The notes: generated from the letters alone by a model not told the origin. Shown: positions 8,074 to 17,074, counted from the first letter of the stretch. The stretch: 47,107 nt of DNA from an uncultured Capnocytophaga sp. (GCF_937936315.1 NZ_CALGWU010000013.1:1-47107), one strand, 5' to 3'. Numbers and translations: made by a program.

Positions 8074-9417
8074 TCACATATTTGAGGTGCGACTGGCAGT
8101 TTTTAGGTGTAATTCCAGTGCATTACTATCGGTAAGACTAGCTACATAGCAGGTAATGCCCATCACTTTGTCGTATATCGACCCCTCTTTACGGTATTTT
8201 TCAGGTAATTTTTTTAGCAAAAGTTTATCAAATGATGTTTCCCTTCCATTCTCACTGTTGATAATTGCCGTAAAAAAGATATCTAATAAATGCTGTAAAA
8301 TCACATAGCCCGAAACTTCTTTTTCTACTACTTCGTCCGATTGATAGATACGTTCTACACTGCAATCGATTACATCGGTGATTTGGTGACGGTATTTACT
8401 ATTATATAATAAGGACTGATGAAAATCACCTGCGAGAATTGCTTCTTCATTCTGTAAGAAAATATCGGTAGCATCTTGCACCAATGCTCCAATCACTACA
8501 GCACGCAAATAAGCAATGCGCTCTTCCTTTGTTTGCAGTTTAGTGTATTTTTGAGTATTGATGCGATTATCGATGATAGCCCCTAAATATTCTAAAGCGA
8601 GTTCTTCGCTGATAAGCCCCAAGTTGATACCATCTTCAAAATCTATAATAGTATAGCAAATATCATCGGCAGCCTCTACCAAGAAAGCCAATGGATGGCG
8701 CGCATAACGCAATTCACCCGCCTCACTATTCGATTTGAGTCCTAAAGTATCTGCTACTTCTTTAAAGAAAGCCTTATCACCTTGAAAGAATCCATATTTT
8801 TTATCGGCGATTCTATTGGTTGGGCGTATAGGCAATGATTCTTTAGGATATTTAGTGAAAGCCCCCAAAGTAGCATACGTAAGGCGCAAACCACCCTCTA
8901 CTCCTAAACGCGTTTCGTTGAGAATTCTAAAACCATTGGCATTCCCTTCGAAGTTACACAAATCGGCATACTCGGCATCACTGAGCAGGTGCTTGATAGC
9001 TGTTCCCTTTTTAAACTGAAAGAACTCACCTATCGCTTTTTCACCACTATGCCCAAAAGGTGGATTACCAATATCGTGTGCCACGGCTGCTGCTGCAATA
9101 ATAGCCCCAAAATCATTGTTTTGATACCCTAATTCGCGCAAGTGAGGGTATTTGTTGAGCAGATGTTTACCCACCGAACGCCCCAAACTGCGCCCTACCA
9201 CCGACACTTCTATACTATGTGTGAGGCGGGTATGCACAAAACCTGTTTTAGAAAGCGGAATTACCTGTGTTTTATCTTGCAGACTGCGGAAAGCACTTGA
9301 GAAGACCACACGATCGTAGTCCATATCAAAACTGAGACGTGTTTCGTCCTCTTTGAGGCGAGGTCGTGGAGTAATATCCCCATATTTATTTAATGAAAGT
9401 AATTTTTCCCAAATCAT
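8074..9417 (-). CDS. dgt: Deoxyguanosinetriphosphate triphosphohydrolase (dGTPase)
   Basis: This 447-residue HD-domain protein matches bacterial dGTPase, which hydrolyses dGTP to deoxyguanosine and triphosphate and adjusts the dNTP pool. The N-terminal RPRLKEDETR and FSSAFRSLQDKTQV segments are diagnostic. Metal-binding residues are visible at His67 (THSIEV), His114-Asp115 (VAHDIGNPPFGHSGE) and the later ADDICYTIIDFEDG segment. The start MIWEKLLSLNKYGD is the usual one. The gene is monocistronic: a tRNA lies downstream and a divergent peptidase gene upstream. Some dGTPases restrict phage by depleting nucleotides, but nothing here points to that role. Confidence 0.95.
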   Translation of the reverse strand: MIWEKLLSLNKYGDITPRPRLKEDETRLSFDMDYDRVVFSSAFRSLQDKTQVIPLSKTGFVHTRLTHSIEVSVVGRSLGRSVGKHLLNKYPHLRELGYQNNDFGAIIAAAAVAHDIGNPPFGHSGEKAIGEFFQFKKGTAIKHLLSDAEYADLCNFEGNANGFRILNETRLGVEGGLRLTYATLGAFTKYPKESLPIRPTNRIADKKYGFFQGDKAFFKEVADTLGLKSNSEAGELRYARHPLAFLVEAADDICYTIIDFEDGINLGLISEELALEYLGAIIDNRINTQKYTKLQTKEERIAYLRAVVIGALVQDATDIFLQNEEAILAGDFHQSLLYNSKYRHQITDVIDCSVERIYQSDEVVEKEVSGYVILQHLLDIFFTAIINSENGRETSFDKLLLKKLPEKYRKEGSIYDKVMGITCYVASLTDSNALELHLKTASRTSNM

Positions 9418-9521
9418 ATTTTTTCAATTAACGATTGACAATTAAAAATTGCCCGTTTAGTATTCAATCCGCAAAAATACAAATAATTTGTAAATTAATG
9501 ATTTATTAGAAAAATATTCCT

Positions 9522-9529
9522 TACATTTG
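9522..9529 (+). promoter_or_regulatory. Bacteroidota -7 element of the S46 peptidase gene
   Basis: TACATTTG fits the TAnnTTTG element used by the primary sigma factor of Bacteroidota. The expected transcription start is about 15-17 bases before the ATG at 9552. A clear -33 TTG is not visible at the usual 19-20 base spacing. Confidence 0.55.
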
Positions 9530-9551
9530 CGCACTAATTTAAATCAATACT

Positions 9552-11699
9552 ATGAAAAAAATCAATTTCATTCTACTACTTCTTATTCCTTACCTTTTAC
9601 CCTTTACCTTAACAGCTCAACAAGGTGGTATGTGGATTCCTTCTCTTCTAGAAGGTATGAATGCTAAGGAAATGAAATCCTTAGGTATGAAAATGTCAGT
9701 AAGCGATATTTATAGCATCAACAAATCAAGCTTGAAAGATGCTGTACCTCATTTCAATGGCGGTTGTACTGCCGAAATAATTTCTAATCAAGGACTCTTG
9801 CTTACAAACCACCACTGTGGTTACGGACAAATACAGGCACATTCGTCTGTGCAAAACGACTATCTTACTGATGGTTTTTGGGCTAAAAATCTATCGGAAG
9901 AATTACCTAACAAGAATTTGGTAGTTACCTTTATCGTTCGCATTGAAGATGTAACCAAAAAAGTACTCGCCGACACACAAAACCTCAGCGATGAAACCCT
10001 ACGTGAAGCCCAAATACAAAGAAATATAGCCTCTTTAGTAAAAAACTCACCTAAAGAAAGCTGGCAAGAAAACCGCATTCGCGCTTTTTATGAAGGCAAC
10101 CAATATATCCTTTTTGTAGTTGAAACCTTTAAAGATGTACGCTTAGTAGGCGCTCCCCCTTCCTCTATTGGCAAATTTGGTTCTGACACTGATAACTGGG
10201 TGTGGCCTCGCCATACTGGTGACTTCTCTCTCTTCCGCGTCTATGCCGATAAAAACAATCGCCCTGCCGAGTACTCCAAAGACAATGTCCCCTATCGCCC
10301 CAAACATTTCTTCCCAATATCGCTCAAAGGCGTAAAAGCCGGTGATTTCACAATGGTCTTTGGCTATCCAGGTCGTACTGAAGAGTACCTTCCTGCCGTA
10401 GCCGTAGAGCAAATTGTGAATGTACTCAACCCTGCTAAAATAGGTATTCGCGATGTGATTCTCAAAACCCAAGACGGATTTATGCGCGCCAATAACGAAA
10501 TAAAAATCAAATATGCCTCTAAATATGCCAGTGTTGCCAACTATTGGAAAAAATGGATAGGTGAAACTCAAGGTTTGAAAAAATCGAATGCTGTGGCTAT
10601 CAAACGTGCTCAAGAACAAAAATTTATAAACGAAGTTGAAAAACGCGGTAAAACTGCTGAATATGGGCATATTCTACCTCAATTTGCTGAAAAATATGCT
10701 AAAATACAAGATTATGCTTTAGCAGCCGACCTTTATTGGGAACTTGCTCAACGCAATATCGACCTAATTGCCAATGGTTACAAAATACTCCAACTTCGCA
10801 ATGCGCTACGCGAAAAAGGCACTCAATCGTTCGCCGACCGAAAGAAAAACCTTTTAAACAACTTTGAAACTGTATTCAAAAATTACGATATAAATGTAGA
10901 TAAAGCTGTGTTTGAACAAGCGATTAACTACTATGCTAAAACAATGCCTAAAGCCTTGCTATCTCCTAACCTCCACCAATTTGATGCGCACGCTTTAGCC
11001 GATAAACTTTACAAAGAATCGTTTTTAGCCTCTAAAGCCGAAATGGATAAAGTGCTCAACCTCCCCGATGACGCCTTTGAAAAACGCCTCAAAAACGATG
11101 TGGGAGTGCAGTTTGTAGAGCAAATCATCGCTCATTTCTATGAAACTGTAATGCCTACTTATCAAAACTTAGGCAGTGAAATAGCTACTCTACAACGCAC
11201 TTATATGAAGGCTATTTTAGAGTTTTCTAAACCTCAAGACCGCATCTTCCCCGATGCCAACAGTACCTTGCGCGTTACTTATGGCAAGGTAGCAGGCTAT
11301 TCACCTTTAGATGCTGTAACTTATGATTATATAACTTATTTAGACGGGGTTATGGAAAAATATGTACCTAATGACTACGAATTTGATGTACCCGCTAAGT
11401 TACGTGAACTCTACGAGAAAAAAGACTACGGCATCTATGGTGTTAATGGCAAAATGCCCGTGTGCTTTATAGCGACGAATCACACCACAGGAGGAAACTC
11501 AGGAAGTCCTGCTATTGATGCACAAGGCAACCTCATCGGGCTCAATTTCGACCGTGTATGGGAAGGTACAATGAGTGATATCCACTACGATCCTAAAATA
11601 TGTCGCAACATAATGGTAGATATGCGCTATGTGCTTTTCATCATTGATAAATACGCTGGAGCAGGCTATTTGTTAAACGAAATGAAACTGGTGAAATAA
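9552..11699 (+). CDS. dpp11: S46 family dipeptidyl-peptidase, DPP11 type
   Basis: A signal peptide (about 1-22, cut near LTAQQ) leads into an S46 peptidase of normal length (715 aa). The catalytic triad is visible: His in LLTNHHCGY (87/88), Asp224 in RHTGDFSLF and Ser650 in GGNSGSPA. Arg668 in GLNFDRVWEG lies 18 residues after the serine. This is the place where Arg marks DPP11 (release of dipeptides with Asp or Glu in P1) and Gly marks DPP7. DPP11 is a periplasmic enzyme that feeds dipeptide uptake in asaccharolytic oral Bacteroidota. The gene has its own -7 element and is followed by a repeat-rich gap before the lipoprotein pair. Confidence 0.93.
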   Translation: MKKINFILLLLIPYLLPFTLTAQQGGMWIPSLLEGMNAKEMKSLGMKMSVSDIYSINKSSLKDAVPHFNGGCTAEIISNQGLLLTNHHCGYGQIQAHSSVQNDYLTDGFWAKNLSEELPNKNLVVTFIVRIEDVTKKVLADTQNLSDETLREAQIQRNIASLVKNSPKESWQENRIRAFYEGNQYILFVVETFKDVRLVGAPPSSIGKFGSDTDNWVWPRHTGDFSLFRVYADKNNRPAEYSKDNVPYRPKHFFPISLKGVKAGDFTMVFGYPGRTEEYLPAVAVEQIVNVLNPAKIGIRDVILKTQDGFMRANNEIKIKYASKYASVANYWKKWIGETQGLKKSNAVAIKRAQEQKFINEVEKRGKTAEYGHILPQFAEKYAKIQDYALAADLYWELAQRNIDLIANGYKILQLRNALREKGTQSFADRKKNLLNNFETVFKNYDINVDKAVFEQAINYYAKTMPKALLSPNLHQFDAHALADKLYKESFLASKAEMDKVLNLPDDAFEKRLKNDVGVQFVEQIIAHFYETVMPTYQNLGSEIATLQRTYMKAILEFSKPQDRIFPDANSTLRVTYGKVAGYSPLDAVTYDYITYLDGVMEKYVPNDYEFDVPAKLRELYEKKDYGIYGVNGKMPVCFIATNHTTGGNSGSPAIDAQGNLIGLNFDRVWEGTMSDIHYDPKICRNIMVDMRYVLFIIDKYAGAGYLLNEMKLVK

Positions 11700-11740
11700 T
11701 GACGAGTTACGAATGACGAGTTACGAGTTATGAATGACGA
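11700..11740. repeat. ACGAATGACGA-type intergenic repeat
   Basis: Tandem, slightly varied copies of GACGAGTTACGAAT fill nearly all of the gap between the peptidase and lipoprotein genes. The same repeat family appears at 17121-17145 and, on the other strand, at 36378-36456. Confidence 0.7.
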
Positions 11741-11743
11741 TAA

Positions 11744-12697
11744 ATGAAACACCTTACACTTTACATATCATTATTCTATCTCATAGGCTGTAACCTTTTT
11801 CAAGGGCAACAGCAGGCAGGGGAAAGTGTTGCGGTTGAGGAAAAGCAGGTAGAAGTGTTTGTGCCAGTGCAGAAAGAGTTGTATGTCATTGATAAGGAAG
11901 AACGGGAAGATTATTATCTTTTCGGCGAGAAAATAAAAATAAGTGCAGAAGGAAATGAGTTTTACAAAACTGACAGAGGAGATTATATAAAAAAGAAAGA
12001 TGTAGGCGATTGGAATACCCTAAAAACTAAAATCACTGGGGATGATCTTATAAAAAATGTAGATATTAACGGAAATTCTAACGATAGTATCTCTAAATAT
12101 CTGAGTATAGATCAAATTTCTTATGAAGAATATCAAGAAGCTCTTAGAAATAAGATAGATTTCCTCATAGAAGATACCCTTGCAATTGTAAAAAAGAATG
12201 GCAAACTTACCTTCCCTTGTGAGCATAAAACAGTTTATCTAAAAGACCAGTCTGATAGTGTTGAAGATCCTTTTTCTACAACCTATGCTTATGTAGGGAA
12301 TGTTCCTGTTCTCAATCAATATTTAGTTTTTGAAGATTCTGAAGATTTTTATGCTTATATTTTTATAGATAAAACCACTGGTAAGCAAACTGATTTTGAG
12401 CGTTTTCCCTTTCTCTCTCCCGATAAGAAGTATATCATTACAATAGGGAGAGCTTATGAAGATTTAGTGGGAACGATTTCTTTGTATCGCATAAAAAGCA
12501 TAAAACCATTTGTGATTGAAACTTTAGTAAATGAAGACATAAAATGGTGGGCAACCTATGATTTTGATGAAGACCCCATCTTTTTTAGTAAAAATGGTTT
12601 CTTATACGCCCCGATGAATGTTATCCCAAACTTTTTTGACGAGCATAATAATCCTAACAAACAGCGAATGTATATCAAGATAGGAATTAGAAATTAG
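11744..12697 (+). CDS. Hypothetical lipoprotein, 317 aa (paralogue 1)
   Basis: The signal peptide ends at LIGC, making this a lipoprotein. The mature start NLFQGQQQAGESV is shared exactly with the next gene. A variable acidic linker of about 100 residues follows, absent from the neighbour. From about 115 to the end the two proteins align: both have a short helix with EEYQEAL/KQEYLQAL, then FPCEHKT/LPCKNKT, LNQYLV/LNQYVV, IDKTTGKQT/IDKQTGNQT, LSPDKKYI/LSPDRNYV, FFSKNGFLY/FFSKNNYLY and a final IKIGIR. The pattern suggests a mostly beta fold. I do not recognise a family. The stop codon lies inside an ATTAGAAATTAG repeat. Confidence 0.75.
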   Translation: MKHLTLYISLFYLIGCNLFQGQQQAGESVAVEEKQVEVFVPVQKELYVIDKEEREDYYLFGEKIKISAEGNEFYKTDRGDYIKKKDVGDWNTLKTKITGDDLIKNVDINGNSNDSISKYLSIDQISYEEYQEALRNKIDFLIEDTLAIVKKNGKLTFPCEHKTVYLKDQSDSVEDPFSTTYAYVGNVPVLNQYLVFEDSEDFYAYIFIDKTTGKQTDFERFPFLSPDKKYIITIGRAYEDLVGTISLYRIKSIKPFVIETLVNEDIKWWATYDFDEDPIFFSKNGFLYAPMNVIPNFFDEHNNPNKQRMYIKIGIRN

Positions 12698-12712
12698 AAA
12701 TTAGAAATTAGT
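12683..12712. repeat. ATTAGAAATTAG-type repeat over a stop codon
   Basis: Three to four copies of AATTAGA run through the last codons and stop of the first lipoprotein gene into the gap. Related runs lie at 13492-13521, 14981-15019 and 28984-29012. Confidence 0.7.
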
Positions 12713-12733
12713 AAATAGCATTATAACTAATCT

Positions 12734-13507
12734 ATGAAATACTTTATCTCTTTTATTTTAACACTATTATTAGCTGGTTGTAACCTCTTTCAAGGGCAAC
12801 AGCAGGCAGGGGAAAGTGTTACTCCTACTGAAGAACCTCAAATACAAACAGAAAATTCTGCTAAAGAGGATAAACCTACAGAAAAAGAGCTTTTAGAAAC
12901 AATGGGAGACACTTCTGATACTAAGGCTTTGGGGAAATATTTTACTATAGAAAAGGTTTCGAAGCAGGAATACCTACAAGCATTGAAACAACGCTATTAT
13001 TTTCTCACTAACGACAATTTAAGAATTGAAAAACAAGAAGGTGTGATTGAGCTTCCTTGTAAAAATAAAACTATTACATTTGAAGATACAGAAGCATCAG
13101 AGGAGTTTGGAGATGCTGAAAGATATGATTATTTAGGTGAAATACCTGATTTAAATCAATATGTAGTGAGATATACGGTTTATAGAGCTCAAGAAATTCT
13201 TTTTATTGATAAACAAACAGGTAATCAGACTAAAATGGAAGGCGAACCGCTCTTATCACCTGATAGAAACTATGTAATAGGGACATATAGTGATGTTTTG
13301 GGAACATTTTTAATGTTTTATAAAGTAAAACAAGCAAACTCATTCACTTTAAAAGAACTTATTACTGTTACCCCTCAATATTGGACAATTGATTACAGTG
13401 AAAAAGAAGCAATATTCTTTAGCAAAAACAACTATCTGTATATATCTATAACATTTAAAGAAAATTACAATCAACGAGAATATATTAAAATAGGAATTAG
13501 GAGTTAG
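12734..13507 (+). CDS. Hypothetical lipoprotein, 257 aa (paralogue 2)
   Basis: This is a tandem paralogue of the preceding gene with the same lipoprotein start (Cys at about 16, LLLAGC) and the same mature NLFQGQQQAGESV segment. The DNA of 12788-12820 is identical over 33 bases to 11798-11830, although most of the rest has diverged strongly. The linker is shorter (about 50 residues), and the C-terminal domain of about 190 residues aligns throughout. Function unknown. The stop codon again falls in a repeat, giving GIRS at the end. The two genes lie 36 bases apart and could be co-transcribed, or paired by duplication only. Confidence 0.75.
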   Translation: MKYFISFILTLLLAGCNLFQGQQQAGESVTPTEEPQIQTENSAKEDKPTEKELLETMGDTSDTKALGKYFTIEKVSKQEYLQALKQRYYFLTNDNLRIEKQEGVIELPCKNKTITFEDTEASEEFGDAERYDYLGEIPDLNQYVVRYTVYRAQEILFIDKQTGNQTKMEGEPLLSPDRNYVIGTYSDVLGTFLMFYKVKQANSFTLKELITVTPQYWTIDYSEKEAIFFSKNNYLYISITFKENYNQREYIKIGIRS

Positions 13508-13521
13508 AAGTTAGAAATTAG
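13492..13521. repeat. ATTAGGAGTTAGAAG-type repeat over a stop codon
   Basis: The last codons and stop of the second lipoprotein gene are made of the same ATTAG/GTTAG repeat family. The gap continues with a CTTACCTCTTA-rich stretch up to deoC. Confidence 0.6.
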
Positions 13522-13571
13522 TATCGTACTTATCTCTTACCTCTTACTTCTTACCTCTTAACTAAAAAACT

Positions 13572-14234
13572 ATGGAATTAAACAAACTAATTGACCACAC
13601 GCTTCTAAAAGCTACAGCTACCATTAGCGAGATTGAAACTCTTTGTAAAGAGGCTGTGGACTACGATTTTTATTCGGTATGTGTGAATAGCGGCTATGTA
13701 GCAACTGCTAAAAAATTCTTAGCTGGCACTGATATCAAGGTGTGTAGCGTAGTAGGCTTCCCCTTAGGAGCAATGTCGGCTAAAGCTAAATATTTTGAAA
13801 CGGGTGAAGCCCTTGCCGATGGCGCTGATGAAATTGATATGGTACTGAATGTAGGATGGCTTAAATCGGGGGAGGTGAACCAAGTATTAGACGAAATTAT
13901 CGCTCTTAAACGCTGTGTAGGTGAGAATCGCGTACTAAAAGTAATTCTTGAAACTTGTTACCTTACCGACGAAGAAAAACGCTTAGCTTGCCGTTTAGCT
14001 CTTGACGCTCAAGCCGATTTTGTAAAAACTTCTACCGGCTTTGGTACGGGGGGCGCAACACTTGCCGATGTAAAACTGATGAAAGAATGTGTGCAACACA
14101 AGGCTAAAGTAAAAGCCTCTGGAGGTATACGCGACTATGAAACAGCTATCCAATACGTAAACCTTGGCGTAGAACGCATAGGCACTTCTAACGGAATTGC
14201 TATCTTAAAAGGAGAGAAAGGAACTGGCTACTAA
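13572..14234 (+). CDS. deoC: Deoxyribose-phosphate aldolase
   Basis: The 220-residue TIM-barrel protein matches DeoC, which cleaves 2-deoxyribose 5-phosphate to glyceraldehyde 3-phosphate and acetaldehyde in deoxynucleoside breakdown. The N-terminal LIDHTLLKATAT segment is conserved. Lys152 in VKTSTGFGTGGAT is the Schiff-base lysine, Lys181 in KVKASGGIRD is the second active-site lysine, and Asp89 lies in DEIDMVLNVG. The stop codon overlaps the start of the exonuclease gene (TAATG), indicating translational coupling. It is a cytoplasmic class I aldolase of normal length. Confidence 0.96.
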   Translation: MELNKLIDHTLLKATATISEIETLCKEAVDYDFYSVCVNSGYVATAKKFLAGTDIKVCSVVGFPLGAMSAKAKYFETGEALADGADEIDMVLNVGWLKSGEVNQVLDEIIALKRCVGENRVLKVILETCYLTDEEKRLACRLALDAQADFVKTSTGFGTGGATLADVKLMKECVQHKAKVKASGGIRDYETAIQYVNLGVERIGTSNGIAILKGEKGTGY

Positions 14235-14998
14235 TGAAGATTATCAGTTACAATGTAAATGGCATAAGGGCAGCCCTCACCAAAGGCTTTGCCGATTGGC
14301 TGAAAAGTGCTAACCCCGATGTACTATGTTTGCAAGAGATAAAAGCCCTTGAAGACCAAATACCTACAGAAGTATTTACTGAATTAGGGTACGCCTACCA
14401 ATATTATTACAGTGCCGAAAAGAAAGGTTATAGCGGTGTGGCTATTCTTTCCAAAATAGCCCCCAAACACGTGGAAGTAGGCACAGGGATTGATTATATG
14501 GACAAGGAAGGACGAGTACTTCGCGCTGATTTTGAGACACTCTCAGTAATGAGTCTATACTTGCCTTCAGGCACCAACCCCGATCGTTTGGATTTCAAAC
14601 TCACTTTTATGGCTGACTTCCAAAAGTACATTGATAAGCTTAAACAAACAGTACCTAACCTCGTTATCTGTGGTGATTACAACATCTGTCACGAGGCAAT
14701 CGATATACACGACCCTGTGCGCAATGCTACTGTATCAGGATTCTTGCCCGTAGAGCGTGAGTGGTTAGATACCTTTATGAAGAGTGGTTTTATTGATAGT
14801 TTCCGTTACTTTCACAAAGAGCCACATCAGTACTCGTGGTGGAGCTATCGCGCCAATGCTCGCAACAACAACAAAGGTTGGCGGATTGACTATCACTTAG
14901 TGTCTGCCCCTTTAGAAAACCGAATGGAGCGTGCGCTTATACTCCCTGAGGCAAAACACAGCGACCACTGTCCTATTGTATTAGAGATTAGGAGTTAG
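14234..14998 (+). CDS. xth: Exodeoxyribonuclease III (AP endonuclease)
   Basis: This 254-residue protein is an ExoIII/APE1-type enzyme that acts at abasic sites in base excision repair and degrades 3' ends. Conserved motifs in order are MKIISYNVNGIRAA, LCLQEIKA, the YSGVAILSK strand, CGDYNICHEAIDIHDP, and the final SDHCPIVLEI with the catalytic His. The start codon shares its A with the deoC stop, so the two genes form a coupled pair. The last residues, RS, and the stop are encoded by an ATTAG-type repeat. A bidirectional terminator follows. Confidence 0.96.
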   Translation: MKIISYNVNGIRAALTKGFADWLKSANPDVLCLQEIKALEDQIPTEVFTELGYAYQYYYSAEKKGYSGVAILSKIAPKHVEVGTGIDYMDKEGRVLRADFETLSVMSLYLPSGTNPDRLDFKLTFMADFQKYIDKLKQTVPNLVICGDYNICHEAIDIHDPVRNATVSGFLPVEREWLDTFMKSGFIDSFRYFHKEPHQYSWWSYRANARNNNKGWRIDYHLVSAPLENRMERALILPEAKHSDHCPIVLEIRS

Positions 14999-15019
14999 AA
15001 ATTAGAAGTTAGGAGATAG
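14981..15019. repeat. ATTAGGAGTTAG-type repeat over the xth stop codon
   Basis: Repeated ATTAG/GTTAG units run from the last codons of the exonuclease gene to just before the terminator. Confidence 0.6.
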
Positions 15020-15020
15020 A

Positions 15021-15060
15021 AAAAAGCTGTTGAACAAATTGTAATGTTCAACAGCTTTTT
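15021..15060. terminator. Bidirectional terminator between xth and fabH
   Basis: An 11-bp perfect stem GCTGTTGAACA/TGTTCAACAGC (15026-15036 with 15045-15055) is flanked by five A on the left and a T-run on the right. It separates the convergent exonuclease and fabH genes. Confidence 0.85.
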
Positions 15061-15081
15061 TTATTGCTTGCCACGCTGTGG

Positions 15082-16092
15082 CTACCAACGAATGATGGCA
15101 CTTGCCCAAGTAAAACCACTACCAAAGGCAGCAAGTACTACGAGGTCGCCGTCCTTGATTTTGCCTTGTTGAACTGCTTCAGTAAGAGCAATAGGCACAG
15201 AAGCAGCAGTAGTATTACCATACTTCATTATATTGTTGAATATCTGCTCATCAGTGAGTTTGAATTGGTGTTGTACAAACTGTGAAATACGCAAATTAGC
15301 TTGGTGAGGAATCAACATATTAATATCTTTATTAGAAAGACCATTGGTTTTCAATCCCTCTTCTATCACTTCGGCAAAACGCACTACAGCATTTTTAAAC
15401 ACAAACTGACCATTCATATTAGGGTAATAACTCACATCATCGGGGTCGTTTTCAGCTAATAATTCGGTTACCCATTTTGTTCCTACCCCTGGAGTAATCA
15501 TAGCCAATTGCTCGGCGTGCTCACCTTGACTGTGCAAGTGAGTAGAGAGAATACCGCGTTCGGGGTCATCAGAGCGAGAAACGATAGCAGCACCTGCTCC
15601 ATCGCCAAAAAGCACTGCCATATTGCGACCACGAGTGGTCATATCCAGCGCAGGCGATTGGGTTTCAGCACCTATCACAAGGATATTTTTGTACATACCC
15701 GTTTTAATATACTGATCGGCTACTGAAAGGGCATAGATAAAGCCCGAACATTGGTTGCGAATATCGAGAGCCCCTACAGTAGGCAAACCTAATTCTTTTT
15801 GTACTAACACCCCGCAACCAGGGAAATAAAAGTCGGGACTGAGGGTTGCGAATACAATAAAGTCTATTTCTTCTTTATTGATTTTAGCAGCTTCAATAGC
15901 TTTTAAACTCGCTTTCACTCCCATTGAGGTAGTAGTATCAGAACCTCTTAATGCGTGACGACGTTGCTGAATACCGGTACGCTCTTGAATCCATTCATCG
16001 CTGGTATCCATTAGTTTGGATAGGTCGTCGTTAGTAACTACGTTTTCAGGGACGTAAAATCCTAATCCCTTAATTCTTGAACGATATAACAT
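15082..16092 (-). CDS. fabH: 3-oxoacyl-ACP synthase III (FabH-like)
   Basis: The 336-residue thiolase-fold protein matches FabH, which condenses an acyl-CoA starter with malonyl-ACP to begin fatty acid synthesis. The catalytic triad is visible: Cys115 in IRNQCSGF, His263 in LIPHQANLRI and Asn293 in KYGNTTAASVPIAL. The conserved TSDEWIQERTGI segment lies near the N-terminus. It sits 19 bases after manA on the same strand. Bacteroidota often have more than one FabH-like protein and this one is not next to plsX, so it could be a paralogue with a different starter preference. The class is certain, the exact role less so. Confidence 0.9.
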   Translation of the reverse strand: MLYRSRIKGLGFYVPENVVTNDDLSKLMDTSDEWIQERTGIQQRRHALRGSDTTTSMGVKASLKAIEAAKINKEEIDFIVFATLSPDFYFPGCGVLVQKELGLPTVGALDIRNQCSGFIYALSVADQYIKTGMYKNILVIGAETQSPALDMTTRGRNMAVLFGDGAGAAIVSRSDDPERGILSTHLHSQGEHAEQLAMITPGVGTKWVTELLAENDPDDVSYYPNMNGQFVFKNAVVRFAEVIEEGLKTNGLSNKDINMLIPHQANLRISQFVQHQFKLTDEQIFNNIMKYGNTTAASVPIALTEAVQQGKIKDGDLVVLAAFGSGFTWASAIIRW

Positions 16093-16111
16093 ATTTTTAG
16101 TTTTTAGTTGT

Positions 16112-17074
16112 CTAAATAAACACTTCTAATAAATCCATTCCTTTGGTCTTTACCTCTAATTTGTGGCAAGAAGCAGGGAAAAGCACTGTTTCACCTTGTT
16201 TGATAGGCAATTCGGTAGTGCCATCACCGATGGTACCTTCTCCTTTTACACACATATAAATATGGAAAGAATCATCAGCAGAGAGTTGTTTTTCATACCC
16301 TGCGGTAAGTGGCAGTAAATTGGTGATAAAATAAGGGCAATTCACCACTTTGTTCACCTCATTAGCATTTTGAGAGTACTGCACTTTAAAGTCGTCTTTC
16401 TTCTCATAGTCAATGGCATCGAGAGCGAGTTCAGTGTGGAGTTCGCGCAAGTTGCCATTTTTATCACGACGGTTAAAATCGTACACGCGGTAGGTAATAT
16501 CGCTGGTTTGTTGTATTTCGGCAATGATAATTCCCTTACCTATGGCGTGCACTTTGCCCGTATTGATAAAGAAAGTATCACCGTCTTTCACTTTTTCGTA
16601 GTTGAGAATATCAGTAAGCGTACCATTGTCTAAATGCTGCTGATACTCCTCTTTGGTTACTGTTTTGTTGAAGCCTACAATCAATTCAGCACCTGCATCA
16701 GCGTGAAGCACATACCACATTTCGGTTTTACCAAAAGAATTGTGGCGTTTTTTTGCCAATTTATCGTTAGGATGCACTTGTATAGAAAGGTCTTCGCGTG
16801 CATCTATAAATTTAATAAGGATAGGGAAATCACGACCAAAACGCTGGTGTACGTGTTTGCCGAGCAATTCATTAGGGTATAAATCAATGAGTTCTTGGAG
16901 ACTTTTACCTTCAAGAGCTCCATTGGCGACTACAGAGATATCGCCTGGTACTCCTGATACTTCCCAGCTTTCGCCTGTAATATCACTTTCAATAGGTTTG
17001 TTGAATAATGTTTTTAGTTTAGTGCCTCCCCAAAGGCGTTCTTTGAGGATTGGTTTGAATTTTATTGGATACAT
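16112..17074 (-). CDS. manA: Mannose-6-phosphate isomerase, class I
   Basis: A zinc-dependent cupin protein of 320 residues that interconverts mannose 6-phosphate and fructose 6-phosphate. The start MYPIKFKPILKERLWGG is typical of the short bacterial form. Zinc ligands are visible at Gln99 and His101 (LSIQVHPND), Glu118 (KTEMWYVL) and His176 (GKVHAIGKG). The Arg in TYRVYDFNRRD lies in the expected active-site segment. The C-terminal cupin half ends at about 320. It is the first gene of a pair with fabH and has a -7 element (17103-17110) just upstream. Confidence 0.93.
   Translation of the reverse strand: MYPIKFKPILKERLWGGTKLKTLFNKPIESDITGESWEVSGVPGDISVVANGALEGKSLQELIDLYPNELLGKHVHQRFGRDFPILIKFIDAREDLSIQVHPNDKLAKKRHNSFGKTEMWYVLHADAGAELIVGFNKTVTKEEYQQHLDNGTLTDILNYEKVKDGDTFFINTGKVHAIGKGIIIAEIQQTSDITYRVYDFNRRDKNGNLRELHTELALDAIDYEKKDDFKVQYSQNANEVNKVVNCPYFITNLLPLTAGYEKQLSADDSFHIYMCVKGEGTIGDGTTELPIKQGETVLFPASCHKLEVKTKGMDLLEVFI

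Noticed and set aside
8074..9417. dGTPase as part of a phage-defence locus
   Set aside because: It is a standard-length housekeeping-type dGTPase next to a tRNA and a peptidase gene, with no defence genes next to it.
10143..10670. 175-codon open frame on the minus strand inside the S46 peptidase gene
   Set aside because: It lies wholly within a well-supported gene in the opposite strand and shows no domain; a shadow frame.
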